From the NCBI GenBank assembly GCA_902805545.1, contig CADCTD010000001.1, positions 124,001 through 188,000 on the forward strand: DNA of 64,000 nt, written 5' to 3'. The translations under genes were made by a program, and so were the position numbers. Under the pieces are notes generated by a model, which worked only from the letters and a program-made list of their open reading frames with translations, made no database searches and had not been told where the DNA came from. This DNA is from an uncultured Craurococcus sp. (GTDB taxonomy: Bacteria > Pseudomonadota > Alphaproteobacteria > Acetobacterales > Acetobacteraceae). Positions 9,857 through 19,689 of the stretch are shown piece by piece; position 1 is the first letter of the stretch, and every line of letters begins with the position of its first letter.

Positions 9857-10828
9857 ATGGTCCTCGAGATCCGGGACCTCGCCATTACCTTCCGCACCGA
9901 TCGGGGCCCGCTGCGGGCCGTCGATGGCGTGTCCCTCGCGGTCGAGGCCGGGCGGACCCTGGCGGTCGTCGGCGAGAGCGGCTGCGGCAAGTCGGTCACG
10001 GCGCTGGCCGCCATGGGGCTGCTCCCGGGCAATGCCCGGCTCTCCGGCTCCATCCGCCTGCGCGGGCGGGAGATGGCGACGCTGGACCAGGCCGAATGGC
10101 GCCGTCGCCGCGGCCGGGAGATCGCCATGATCTTCCAGGAGCCGATGACCAGCCTCAACCCCGCCTTCACCGCCGGCGAGCAGGTGGCCGAGGTGCTGCG
10201 GCTGCATGAGCGCCTCGGCGAGCGCGCCGCCTTCGACCGCGCCGTCGCCCTGCTGGATCGCGTGCGCATCCCCGATGCGGCGCGGCGGGCGCGGCAGTAC
10301 CCGCACCAGCTCTCGGGCGGCATGCGGCAGCGGGTGATGATCGCCATGGCGCTCGCCTGCCGCCCGCGCCTGCTGATCGCCGATGAGCCGACCACGGCGC
10401 TCGACGTGACGGTGCAGGCGCAGATCCTCGCCCTGCTCGACGAGCTGAAGCGCGAGACCGGCACGGCGGTGGTGCTCATCACCCACGACCTCGGCGTCGT
10501 CGCCGACCATGCCGACGAGGTTGTCGTCATGTATGCCGGCCGCGTCGCCGAGCGGGCGCCGGCCGCGCGGCTCTTCGCCCGGCCGGAGCATCCCTACACG
10601 GTCGGCCTGCTCGGCGCCGCGCCACGCATCGAGGATGCGCGCGCGCGGCTCGCCAGCATCGAGGGCACCGTGCCCGACCTGCTGCACCCGCCGGAGGGCT
10701 GCCGCTTCGCCCCGCGCTGCCCCTTCCGCGGTGCCGACTGCGCCCGCCAGCCGCCGCTGGCCGAGCTGGAGCCGGGCCATGCGGCGGCGTGCTGGCGCGC
10801 GCCGCTCGACCGGGTGCTCGCCGCATGA
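9857..10828 (+). CDS. Dipeptide/oligopeptide ABC transporter ATP-binding protein (DppD-like)
   Basis: Walker [24 protein letters not shown] signature, [20 protein letters not shown], oligo_HPY C-terminus. Confidence 0.93.
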   Translation: MVLEIRDLAITFRTDRGPLRAVDGVSLAVEAGRTLAVVGESGCGKSVTALAAMGLLPGNARLSGSIRLRGREMATLDQAEWRRRRGREIAMIFQEPMTSLNPAFTAGEQVAEVLRLHERLGERAAFDRAVALLDRVRIPDAARRARQYPHQLSGGMRQRVMIAMALACRPRLLIADEPTTALDVTVQAQILALLDELKRETGTAVVLITHDLGVVADHADEVVVMYAGRVAERAPAARLFARPEHPYTVGLLGAAPRIEDARARLASIEGTVPDLLHPPEGCRFAPRCPFRGADCARQPPLAELEPGHAAACWRAPLDRVLAA

Positions 10829-11868
10829 GCGAGCCGCTGCTCGAGCTCAGCGGCCTCCGCAAGCATTTCCCCGTGCGCGACGCGCTCGGCCGGTCGCGCG
10901 GGGCGGTGCGGGCGGTGGATGGCGTCTCGCTCGCGGTCGATCGCGGCACGGTGCTGGCGATCGTCGGCGAGAGCGGCTGCGGCAAGTCGACGCTCGGGCG
11001 CCTCGCGCTGCGGCTCATCGAGCCGGATGCGGGGACGGTGCGCTTCGCAGGAGAGGATCTCGGCCGCCTCTCCGCCGCCGCGCTGCGCGCCCGGCGGCGC
11101 GACATGCAGCTGATCTTCCAGGACCCCTTCGCCAGCCTCGACCCGCGCATGACGGTGGGCGCCGCCATCGCCGAGCCGCTGCGGCTGCACCGCATCGTGC
11201 CGCGCGCCGGCGAGGCGGCGCGCGTCGCGGAGTTGCTGGAGCGCGTGGGCCTCCGTCCCGAGAGCGCGCGGCGCTGGCCGCACGAGTTCAGCGGCGGGCA
11301 GCGCCAGCGCATCGCCATCGCGCGCGCGCTTGCCAGCGGCCCCCGCCTCGTCATCGGCGACGAGCCGGTGAGCGCGCTCGACGTCTCGGTGCAGGCGCAG
11401 GTGGTGAACCTGCTCGCCGGCCTCATCCGCGACCTCGGCCTCACCTTCGTGCTGATCAGTCACGACCTCGGCGTGGTGCGGCACATCGCCGACCGGGTGG
11501 CGGTGATGTATCTCGGCAGCCTGGTCGAGGAAGGGCCGGCCGACTCCGTCTTCGCCGCTCCGCGCCACCCCTATACGCGGGCGCTGCTCGCCGCCGTGCC
11601 CGGGCGCGGCCTCCGCGCGCCGCCGATCGAGGGCGACGTGCCGAGCCCGATCGCGCCACCCCCCGGCTGCCGCTTCCACACCCGCTGCCCCCATGCCGAG
11701 GCGGTCTGCCGCGAGCAGGCGCCGGCGCTCGCGGGCGAGGCGCATCGCGCCGCCTGCCACCTGCAGGAGCGGCTGCCGCCGGCGCCCGCCCTGCAGGCGA
11801 ACGAGCCGGGCGGCGAGAGGCTGCGCCGCCTGCAATCCTTCTTCCAGCCCGCCGGGAGCGATGCATGA
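10825..11868 (+). CDS. Dipeptide/oligopeptide ABC transporter ATP-binding protein (DppF-like)
   Basis: [47 protein letters not shown] overlap. Confidence 0.93.
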   Translation: MSEPLLELSGLRKHFPVRDALGRSRGAVRAVDGVSLAVDRGTVLAIVGESGCGKSTLGRLALRLIEPDAGTVRFAGEDLGRLSAAALRARRRDMQLIFQDPFASLDPRMTVGAAIAEPLRLHRIVPRAGEAARVAELLERVGLRPESARRWPHEFSGGQRQRIAIARALASGPRLVIGDEPVSALDVSVQAQVVNLLAGLIRDLGLTFVLISHDLGVVRHIADRVAVMYLGSLVEEGPADSVFAAPRHPYTRALLAAVPGRGLRAPPIEGDVPSPIAPPPGCRFHTRCPHAEAVCREQAPALAGEAHRAACHLQERLPPAPALQANEPGGERLRRLQSFFQPAGSDA

Positions 11869-13370
11869 TCCGACGAACCCTCCTCGCCGCCCTTGCCTCG
11901 GTCGCCTTCGCCGGCGCAGCGCAGGCGCAGAGCCTGCGCATCGGCCTGCGCGAGGATCCGGACATCCTCGACCCGACGCTGGCGCGCACCTTCGTCGGCC
12001 GCATCGTCTTCGCCACTCTTTGCGACAAGCTCTTCGACATCAACGAGAAGCTGGAGATCGTCCCGCAGCTCGCCACCGGCTATGCCTGGGAGGACCCGAA
12101 GACGCTGCGCATCACGCTGCGCGAGGGAGTGCGCTTCCATGACGGCGAGGCGATGGATGCCGAGGCTGTGCGCTACTCGCTCAACCGCCACATGACGATG
12201 CAGGGCAGCTTCCGCCGCAGCGAGATCGGCGCCATGGAGGCGGTCGAGGTGGTCGACCCGAAGACCATCCGCATCCGGCTGAAGGCACCCTCCTCGCCCT
12301 TCCTCTCCCAGCTCACCGACCGTGCCGGGATGGTGGTCAGCCCGAAGGCGGCGGAGGCCACGGGGCGCAATTTCGGCAATGCACCGGTCTGCGCCGGGCC
12401 CTATCGCCTGGTCGAGCGGGTGGCGCAGGACCGCATCGTGGTCGAGCGCTTCGACGGCTACTGGGATGCCGCGCGCATCCACATCCCGCGCATCACCTTC
12501 CTGCCGATCCCGGACAGCACGGTGCGCCTCGCCAACCTCCAATCCGGCGCGCTGGAGATGGTGCAGACCATCGAGCCGGACGACATGAAGGCGGTGCAGG
12601 GCAACCGGCGCCTCCGGGTCGTCGCCTATGACGAGCTCGGCTACCAGAGCATCACCTTCAACATCGGCAACGGGCCGCGGGCCAATACCGCCTTCTCCCG
12701 CGACCCGCGAGTTCGCGCCGCATTTGAACTCGCCATCGACCGCGATGCGGTGAACCAGGTGGTCTTCGAGGGCGCCTTCACGCCGACGGCGCAGCCCGTC
12801 CCGCCCGCGAACCCGTATCATGCCCCCGGCTTCCGCCCGGAAGGGCGAGACGTGGCACGCGCCCGGGCGCTGCTGCGCGAGGCGGGCGTCGCCACGCCCG
12901 TGCCGGTCGAGATGACGGTGCCGAACAACCCCGATCTCCGCCAGGTGGGCGAGGTGATCCAGGCCATGGTGCAGGAGGCCGGCTTCGCGCTGAAGCTGAA
13001 CACCATGGAGTTCGCCAGCAGCCTGCAGGCGGCCAATCGCGGCGAGTTCGAGACCTATCTCGTCGCCTGGTCGGGCCGCGTCGACCCGGACGGCAATACC
13101 TGGACCTTCATGCACAGCCAGGGTGGGCAGAATGACGGCAAATATTCCAACCCCGAGGTCGACCGGCTGCTCGACGAGGCCCGCGTCGAGACCGATGTGG
13201 CGGCGCGGCGGGCGCTCTACGGGCGCATCTTCGAGATCGCGCTGCGGCAGGACCGCAGCCGCGTCTTCCTCTGGCACCGCAAGAACATCGTCGCCCATAC
13301 CGCGCGGCTCAGCGGCTTCGTCCCCGTCGCCGACGGGCTGATCCGGCCGCAGGGGCTGAGGCTCAACTAG
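11865..13370 (+). CDS. Peptide ABC transporter substrate-binding protein (SBP_bac_5)
   Basis: Signal peptide [46 protein letters not shown] typical of family 5 SBPs. Confidence 0.93.
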   Translation: MIRRTLLAALASVAFAGAAQAQSLRIGLREDPDILDPTLARTFVGRIVFATLCDKLFDINEKLEIVPQLATGYAWEDPKTLRITLREGVRFHDGEAMDAEAVRYSLNRHMTMQGSFRRSEIGAMEAVEVVDPKTIRIRLKAPSSPFLSQLTDRAGMVVSPKAAEATGRNFGNAPVCAGPYRLVERVAQDRIVVERFDGYWDAARIHIPRITFLPIPDSTVRLANLQSGALEMVQTIEPDDMKAVQGNRRLRVVAYDELGYQSITFNIGNGPRANTAFSRDPRVRAAFELAIDRDAVNQVVFEGAFTPTAQPVPPANPYHAPGFRPEGRDVARARALLREAGVATPVPVEMTVPNNPDLRQVGEVIQAMVQEAGFALKLNTMEFASSLQAANRGEFETYLVAWSGRVDPDGNTWTFMHSQGGQNDGKYSNPEVDRLLDEARVETDVAARRALYGRIFEIALRQDRSRVFLWHRKNIVAHTARLSGFVPVADGLIRPQGLRLN

Positions 13371-13371
13371 C

Positions 13372-14319
13372 ATGCTGGGCTGGCTCCTGCGGCGCATCGG
13401 TCAGATCGTGCCGACGCTGCTCATCCTCTCGGTGCTGATCTTCGGGCTGCAGCAGCTCATGCCGGGCGACCCGGCGCTGATCCTTGCGGGCGAGGAGCGC
13501 GGCGACCCGCAGGTGCTGGCGCAGATCAGGGCCGAGCTCCGCCTCGACCGGCCGCTGCCGGAGCAGTACCTGCACTGGGTCGGCCGCGCGGTGCAGGGCG
13601 ATTTCGGCTTCTCCTGGCGCATCCGCGAGCCGGTGGCGGCGCTCATCCTCGAGAAGCTGCCGGTGACCTTCCAGCTCGCGGTGATGGCCTTCGTCATCGC
13701 GCTGCTGATCGGCATCCCGGCCGGTATCGTCTCGGCCGTGCGGCGGGACCGGCCGACGGACTGGCTGGTCAACGGCGTCGCGCTCTTCGGCATCTCGATG
13801 CCGAATTTCTGGCTTGGCATCATGATGATCCTGCTCTTCTCGGTGCAGCTCGGCTGGCTGCCGCCCTCCGGCTACGTGCCGCTCAGCGAGGACCCGGTGC
13901 AGAGCCTGGCGACGACCATCATGCCGGCCTTCGTGCTCGGCTCCGGCATCGCCGGGGTGCTGATGCGGCACACGCGGGCGGCGATGCTGGGGGCGCTGGC
14001 CCAGGACTATGTGCGGACGGCCCGCGCCAAGGGCCTCGCCGAGCGGGCGGTGGTGGGGCGGCATGCGCTGCGCAACGCGCTGATCCCGGTGGTGACGCTC
14101 GGGACGATCGAGTTCGGGCGGCTGCTGGCGGGCGCGGTGCTGACGGAGCAGATCTTCACCATCCCCGGCTTCGGCAAGCTGATCGTCGATGCGGTGTTCA
14201 ACCGGGACTACCCCGTGGTGCAGGGAGTCGTCATGGCGACCGCGCTGATCTTCGTCGGGCTCTCGCTCGTCGCCGATCTCCTGTACATGGCGGTCAACCC
14301 GCGGCTGCGGGCCGGATGA
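13372..14319 (+). CDS. Dipeptide ABC transporter permease (DppB-like)
   Basis: MLGWLLRRIGQIVPTLLILSVLIFGLQQLMPGDPA and EAA loop region YVRTARAKGLAERAVVGRHALRNALIP. Confidence 0.94.
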   Translation: MLGWLLRRIGQIVPTLLILSVLIFGLQQLMPGDPALILAGEERGDPQVLAQIRAELRLDRPLPEQYLHWVGRAVQGDFGFSWRIREPVAALILEKLPVTFQLAVMAFVIALLIGIPAGIVSAVRRDRPTDWLVNGVALFGISMPNFWLGIMMILLFSVQLGWLPPSGYVPLSEDPVQSLATTIMPAFVLGSGIAGVLMRHTRAAMLGALAQDYVRTARAKGLAERAVVGRHALRNALIPVVTLGTIEFGRLLAGAVLTEQIFTIPGFGKLIVDAVFNRDYPVVQGVVMATALIFVGLSLVADLLYMAVNPRLRAG

Positions 14320-15221
14320 GCGCCATGTCCGACGACCGGAGTGGCAGCGGAGGGCTGAACCGGCCGCGCAGCAATTCCGACAGCCCGGGGCGGCGGGCGC
14401 TCCGGCGTTTCCTCAGGCATCGGCTCGCCGTGTTCGGGCTGGTTGTCGTCGTGCTTTTCCTGCTCGCGGCGCTGCTGGCGCCCTGGCTCTCGCCGGCGGA
14501 TCCGCTGCAGACCTCCTGGACGGCGATCCGCAAGCCGCCCTCGGCGGCGCACTGGTTCGGCACCGACGAGAACGGGCGGGACGTGCTGTCGCGGGTGCTC
14601 CATGGGGCGCGTGCCTCGATGGCGGCGGGGGTGCTCTCGGTCACCGTCGCGCTGCTGATCGGCGTGCCGATCGGCGTCCTGGCGGGGCTTGCGGGCGGCT
14701 GGGTCGATGCCGTCATCGCCCGCGTCGCGGATGCGATGCTGTCGGTGCCCTTCCTCATCCTTGCCATCGCGCTCGCCGCCTTCCTCGGGCCGGCGCTCGA
14801 GAATGCGATGCTGGCGATCGCCATCACCGCCTCGCCGATCTTCGTCCGCCTCGCGCGGGGGATGGCGCTGGAGGCGCGGGCGACGGATTGGCTGGAGGCC
14901 GCGCGGGCGCTCGGCAACCCGCCCTGGCGGCTCGGCCTCGTGCATGTCCTGCCGAACATCGTCCCGCCGCTGCTGGTGCAGGCGACGCTCTCCATCGCGG
15001 AAGCGATCATCGCGGAGGCCTCGCTGAGCTTTCTCGGCCTCGGGCAGCAGCCGCCGGCGCCCTCCTGGGGGAGCATGCTGAACAGCGCGCAGCGCTTCCT
15101 GACCCAGGCGCCGTGGCTGGCGGTGTTCCCTGGGCTGGCGATCTTCCTGGTGGTGCTGGCCTTCAACCTGGTCGGGGACGGGCTCCGGGATGCGCTCGAC
15201 CCCAGGGGGGAGCGGCGCTGA
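14316..15221 (+). CDS. Dipeptide ABC transporter permease (DppC-like)
   Basis: HWFGTDENGRDVLSRVLHGAR motif and EARATDWLEAARALGNPPWRLGLVHVLPN EAA loop. Confidence 0.94.
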   Translation: MSAMSDDRSGSGGLNRPRSNSDSPGRRALRRFLRHRLAVFGLVVVVLFLLAALLAPWLSPADPLQTSWTAIRKPPSAAHWFGTDENGRDVLSRVLHGARASMAAGVLSVTVALLIGVPIGVLAGLAGGWVDAVIARVADAMLSVPFLILAIALAAFLGPALENAMLAIAITASPIFVRLARGMALEARATDWLEAARALGNPPWRLGLVHVLPNIVPPLLVQATLSIAEAIIAEASLSFLGLGQQPPAPSWGSMLNSAQRFLTQAPWLAVFPGLAIFLVVLAFNLVGDGLRDALDPRGERR

Positions 15222-15249
15222 GGCGCCACAAGGCTTGAAGGCCGGCGGG

Positions 15250-15271
15250 CCAGGGCCGCGGTTCGCCCTGG
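15250..15271 (+). terminator. Hairpin terminator candidate after dipeptide ABC operon
   Basis: CCAGGGC-N8-GCCCTGG, 29 nt after stop; no strong T tract. Confidence 0.4.
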
Positions 15272-15393
15272 GGTGTCCGGCGAGGCTTGAGGACTGGAAG
15301 AGTTGAGGAGGGAGCCGTCCCCTCGCCAAAGGGCACGGGGATGGCGTCGATTACAGGCCCATCATCCGCTGCACCTGCCCCGGCAAGCCCTCC

Positions 15394-16554
15394 CTACCCC
15401 ATCGCATGGACCGCCCGCTCGAAGGCGGCGAAGAGCTCAAGGATCTTCGCGTCGGCGAAGGGCAGCGTCTGGGTCAGCAGCACGCCGCAGCGGTCATGCG
15501 TCGGGTCGATCCAGTAATAGGTGTTGCCGAGGCCAGCCCAGGCCATGCTGCCGGGTGCGCGGCCCCCCTGCGGGTGCGCCTCCTCGTTCAGCATGAAGGC
15601 GAGGCTCCAGCGCTTGCGCTGGCCCGGGAAGAATTCGGCATGGTTCGAGGCGCCGGGCTGGGCGGTGGCGAGGGGGCCGACCAGGAGGTCGCCCATCTGG
15701 TTGCGGCCGAGATCCTCCACAGTGCCGGGGGAGAGGATGCGGGCGCCGTCGAGCGTGCCGCCGTTCAGCACCATGCGGCAGAAGCGGAGATAGTCGGGCG
15801 CGGTGCCGTAGAGGCCGCCGCCGCCCATGTCGAATTCCTGCTCCTCCGGGATCGGGAAGGGGATGGGAGAGAGGCTGCCATCGGCGCCGCGAGCATGCAT
15901 GGCCGAGAGGCGGGCGCGCTGGGCGGGACCAGGCCGGAAGCTGGTATCCTGCATGCCGAGGGGGCCGGTGATGCGCTCCTCGATCACCTCACCGAGGCGG
16001 CGGCCGGTGACGGCCTCGACGGCGAGGCCGGCCCAGTCGATGCCGATGCCGTAGTTCCAGGCGGCGCCCGGGTCGGCGATCAGCGGCGTGGTGAGTGCGA
16101 GCCGCTTGCGGGAGGCGACGCCGGGGATCCCCTTCAGCTGCATGTAGCGGACGAGGTCCGGGTTCCAGATGTCGTAGCCGAAGCCGCTGGTATGGGTGAG
16201 GAGCTGGCGGAGGGTGATCGCGCCGCGGGCGGGGCGGAGCATGGGCTCGCCGGCCGGGGAGAAGCCCTCGAGCACCCGGGGCTCGGCGAGGTCGGGGAGC
16301 ACCTCGGCGATCGGGCCGTCGAGGGTGAGGCGTCCGGCCTCGACCTGCTGCAGGGCGGCGACGCTGGTGACGGCCTTGGTCATGCTGGCGATCCAGCCGA
16401 GCGTGTCGGGCGTCATCGGCTCGCCATCGGCGGTGGAGCGGCGGCCGGCGGCGCCCTCGAAGAGCGTGCCGGCGGCATTGCCGGCGGTGGCGACGACGCC
16501 CGCGGCGGTGCCTTTGGCGACGGCGTCGTTCAGCAACCTGGCGATCTCGTTCAT
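15394..16554 (-). CDS. Serine hydrolase (class C beta-lactamase/EstB-like)
   Basis: SxxK in GWIASMTKAVTSVAALQQVEAG; TLRQLLTHTSGFGYD. Confidence 0.9.
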   Translation of the reverse strand: MNEIARLLNDAVAKGTAAGVVATAGNAAGTLFEGAAGRRSTADGEPMTPDTLGWIASMTKAVTSVAALQQVEAGRLTLDGPIAEVLPDLAEPRVLEGFSPAGEPMLRPARGAITLRQLLTHTSGFGYDIWNPDLVRYMQLKGIPGVASRKRLALTTPLIADPGAAWNYGIGIDWAGLAVEAVTGRRLGEVIEERITGPLGMQDTSFRPGPAQRARLSAMHARGADGSLSPIPFPIPEEQEFDMGGGGLYGTAPDYLRFCRMVLNGGTLDGARILSPGTVEDLGRNQMGDLLVGPLATAQPGASNHAEFFPGQRKRWSLAFMLNEEAHPQGGRAPGSMAWAGLGNTYYWIDPTHDRCGVLLTQTLPFADAKILELFAAFERAVHAMG

Positions 16555-16668
16555 GGCCGTTCTCCTCCCTGCCCGGGGAGGCTAAAGCCGTTTCGCGTCG
16601 TGGCCAAACTCGCGTTGTCCAGCGGCCCTTCGGTCTCTGGCGGGGAAGCTTGAGGGGTCAACGCTCCC

Positions 16669-17598
16669 TCAGTCCTGGCGCCTTTTGTGGGCGATGAGCG
16701 CCATCAGCCGCCGGTCACGCCAGCCGCTGCGCGCCTCGATCCCGTCGAGCGGAAGGGCGGCGCGGCGGGCCCCGGCAACGCGCGAGACGGTTTCCTCATC
16801 GTAGAGGAAGGGTGTCTGCTCCTCGGTGATGGCGCCCATCAGGGGGCCGAAGCGCCCGGCATAGTCGGCGACGCCGCCCGGGGCGTTGAGGTCGATGGTC
16901 TCGAAGGGGCCCATGAAGGACCAGCGGAGGCCGAGCCCGTCCTTCACGCAGGCATCGACATCCTCGGCCGACATGACGCCGTCGCGGACCATGCGGAAGG
17001 CCTCGGCGACCAGCGCGGCCTGGAGGCGGTTGAGGACGAAGCCCCGCGTTTCCTTGTAGGCAGTCACTGGCACCTGGCCGACCCGCTCCATCAGTGCGCG
17101 GGTGCGGGCGATGGTGGCGGGCGCCGTCCAGGGGGCACCGACCAGCTCGACGAGCGGGATGAGGTAGGGTGGGTTCACCGGATGGGCGACGAGGCAGCGC
17201 GCGCGGCCGGGAAGGTCCGCGGTGAACTCGCTGGCCGGGATGCCGCTTGTGGAGGAGGCGAGGATCACCTCCGGGCCGCAGAGCCGGTCCAGCTCGGCGA
17301 AGATCTCCTGCTTGGGGGCCAGGCGCTCCGGCCCGTTCTCCTGCACATGGGCGGCGCCGGCAAGGCAGTCGGCCAGCGTCGCCGCGGCGGTGATGCGGGC
17401 GGCGATGGTGGCGGGCGGCTCGGTGACGAGGCCGGCGGCGTGAAGGTCGGCGAGGCTCTCGGCGACCAGCGCCAGCGCCCGGTCGGCGACGCCCGGCAGC
17501 TTGTCCCAGAGCCGGACGGTATGGCCGGCGCGCGCGAAGACGATGGCCCATGCCCGGCCGATCAGCCCGGCGCCCACCACTGCGATCTGGTCCATCAA
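16669..17598 (-). CDS. 3-hydroxyacyl-CoA dehydrogenase family (lambda-crystallin-like)
   Basis: IAVVGAGLIGRAWAIVFARAGHTVRLWD, QENGPERLAPKQEIF, ASSTSGIPASEF, VAHPVNPPYLIPLVELV. Confidence 0.92.
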   Translation of the reverse strand: MMDQIAVVGAGLIGRAWAIVFARAGHTVRLWDKLPGVADRALALVAESLADLHAAGLVTEPPATIAARITAAATLADCLAGAAHVQENGPERLAPKQEIFAELDRLCGPEVILASSTSGIPASEFTADLPGRARCLVAHPVNPPYLIPLVELVGAPWTAPATIARTRALMERVGQVPVTAYKETRGFVLNRLQAALVAEAFRMVRDGVMSAEDVDACVKDGLGLRWSFMGPFETIDLNAPGGVADYAGRFGPLMGAITEEQTPFLYDEETVSRVAGARRAALPLDGIEARSGWRDRRLMALIAHKRRQD

Positions 17599-17674
17599 AA
17601 TCCTCCTTCCGTGATCGTCCGCCCCGCGAGACGGCTTGATACGAGCCGACGCGAGGGCGATCTAACGACCCGTC

Positions 17675-17836
17675 ATGGCCGAACGCAACGCGACCTCCCT
17701 CCCCGCCCCGCTCCCGGCATCCCCGCCGCTCACCACGCCGCTGGTCTGGGCCTGGGGCGGGGTGCTGCTGACCGCCACCACCTGGCTAGTCGGCATCATC
17801 GCCCTGTTCCGCAGCATCGGCGGGTTCTTCGACTGA
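17675..17836 (+). CDS. Small 53-aa single-TM peptide, not in the supplied ORF track
   Basis: ATG..TGA reading MAERNATSLPAPLPASPPLTTPLVWAWGGVLLTATTWLVGIIALFRSIGGFFD; hydrophobic helix; stop overlaps start of next CDS. Confidence 0.55.
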   Translation: MAERNATSLPAPLPASPPLTTPLVWAWGGVLLTATTWLVGIIALFRSIGGFFD

Positions 17837-18585
17837 TGATGGAGCGGGCCCTCGGCGCCTGGATCGGGCTGCGCACCCGCTGGCGCGGGCTGGCGCTGCC
17901 GATCTTCGCCTCGCCGCTGTTGCCGGCGGCGCTGTTCTTCGCCATCGACGGGAACGAGCAGGGGGTGATCGGCTCGGCGCTCGGCTTCGGCGGCAGCCTG
18001 TTGGCGGCGCGGGCGCTGCGGCGGGGGCGCCTGGGCGACTCCCGGCGGGCTTCCTGGGTGATGGCCGCCGGCACGGGGCTGGCGGCGAGCATGGCCGGGG
18101 ATCTGGGCGTCCCGATGTCGCTGATCATGGGCGCCGGCGCCCTCTTCGGCACGCGGATGATGTACCAGGCATTGCCGGAGACGGCCCCTCCCCCGCCGCC
18201 GGAGCCGCCACCCCCGCCGCCGGGCCCGATCGAGGAGAGCCGGGCGCGGCTGGCGCGCATCGAGGCGGTGGCGGCCCGGCGGGCCGACCCGCGGCTGCAG
18301 GGTGTGGCAACGGCGATGGAAGGCGTGCTCGACGATCTCACCGCCCATCCGGATCGTTTGCCGCAGGCCCGGCGTTTCCTCACCGTGCACCTGGATGGGT
18401 TGGAGCGGATCGTGGAGCGACTGGAGGCCGGGGCGGCACCGCCCGAGGGGCTGCCGGTGCTGCTCGACGACCTGGCGACCACGGCGCAGGAGTTGCGCGG
18501 GCGGCTGACGCGGGAGGAGAGCGCGGCGCTCGACATCCAGGTGAAGGTGCTCTCCGACCGGCTGCGCGAGGAAGGATTCCGATGA
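17836..18585 (+). CDS. XpaC-like 5-bromo-4-chloroindolyl phosphate hydrolysis family protein
   Basis: N-terminal membrane helices then helical C-terminal domain; immediately upstream of telA with ATGA overlap, as in XpaC-TelA pairs. Confidence 0.65.
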   Translation: MMERALGAWIGLRTRWRGLALPIFASPLLPAALFFAIDGNEQGVIGSALGFGGSLLAARALRRGRLGDSRRASWVMAAGTGLAASMAGDLGVPMSLIMGAGALFGTRMMYQALPETAPPPPPEPPPPPPGPIEESRARLARIEAVAARRADPRLQGVATAMEGVLDDLTAHPDRLPQARRFLTVHLDGLERIVERLEAGAAPPEGLPVLLDDLATTAQELRGRLTREESAALDIQVKVLSDRLREEGFR

Positions 18586-19670
18586 GCGAGACCCAGCAGA
18601 AGACCGTAGAGCTCGAGCCGGTGCTGCCGCCGCGCGAGGCGGAGGTGGCGCGGCTGGCGCAGCAGCTGGATGTCGCCGACCCGGCCAGCATCCTCCGCTT
18701 CGGTCAGGAGGCGCAGAACCGCGCGACCATCGCCGCGGATGCGATGCTGGAAGGGGCGCGCAACCGCGAGGCGGGCGAGGCGGGGGTCACGCTTTCCACG
18801 CTGATCGGGACGCTGCGCGGCTTCGACATGCGCGGGCTCGGCGAGAAGACGGGCTGGCTGGCGCGGCTCTTCGGCCGGGCCAGGGCCGAGACGGCGCGCG
18901 TCCTGCAGCGCTACGAGACGATCAAGGGGCAGGTGGAGGCGGTCGGCGACAAGCTCGACACCCATCGCACGCGGCTGCTCGAGGATGTGGAGAAGCTGGA
19001 GCGGCTCTACGGGGCGACGCTCGAGTGGTTCCATGCGCTCGGCGACCACATCGCGGCCGGCGAGAGCGTGCTCGGGCGCGTCGAGCGCGAGGCGATCCCC
19101 GCCATGGCGAAGGCCGTGGAGGGTGGCGATTCCACCGCGGCCCAGAAGCTGCGGGACCTGCGGAGTGCGCGGGACGAGCTGGAGCGGCGGGTGCATGACC
19201 TGCGGCTGACGCGCCAGGTGGCGATGCAGGCGCTGCCCTCGATCCGGCTGATCCAGGAGAACGACAAGGCGCTGGCTGCCAAGATCCAGAGCGTCATCGC
19301 CAATACCGTGCCGCTGTGGCGGCAGCAGCTGGCCCAGGCGCTGGCCATCCAGAACATGCGCGAGGCGGGCCGGACGCTGAAGGAGGCGACGGACCTCACC
19401 AACGAACTGCTGACCGGCAATGCGGAGCGGCTGCGCCAGGGCAACCTGGAGGCGCGGCAGCAGATCGAGCGCGGCGTCTTCGACATCGAGGCGGTGAAGC
19501 GGGCGAATGCCTCGCTCGTCGCGACGATCGAGGACAGCCTGCGCATCGCCAACGAGGCGCAGGCGCAGCGGGCGAGTGCGACGAAGGAGCTGGAGAAGGC
19601 CGAGGGCGAGATCCGGCGGGTGCTCACTGCCGCGAGGGCCTCGGGCGGGTCGCCGGCGCGGCCGATGTGA
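18582..19670 (+). CDS. telA: Toxic anion resistance protein TelA
   Basis: LRDLRSARDELERRVHDLRLTRQVAMQALPSIRLIQENDKALAAKIQSVIANTVPLWRQQLAQALA is characteristic of TelA. Confidence 0.92.
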   Translation: MSETQQKTVELEPVLPPREAEVARLAQQLDVADPASILRFGQEAQNRATIAADAMLEGARNREAGEAGVTLSTLIGTLRGFDMRGLGEKTGWLARLFGRARAETARVLQRYETIKGQVEAVGDKLDTHRTRLLEDVEKLERLYGATLEWFHALGDHIAAGESVLGRVEREAIPAMAKAVEGGDSTAAQKLRDLRSARDELERRVHDLRLTRQVAMQALPSIRLIQENDKALAAKIQSVIANTVPLWRQQLAQALAIQNMREAGRTLKEATDLTNELLTGNAERLRQGNLEARQQIERGVFDIEAVKRANASLVATIEDSLRIANEAQAQRASATKELEKAEGEIRRVLTAARASGGSPARPM

Positions 19671-19689
19671 GGCCGCCCCGTCCGTCTCC

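Noticed and set aside
10509-13370. 953-aa ORF start for the peptide-binding protein
   Set aside because: Residues before 11865 are Arg-rich out-of-frame translation of the upstream ATPase genes; a clean signal peptide starts at 11865.
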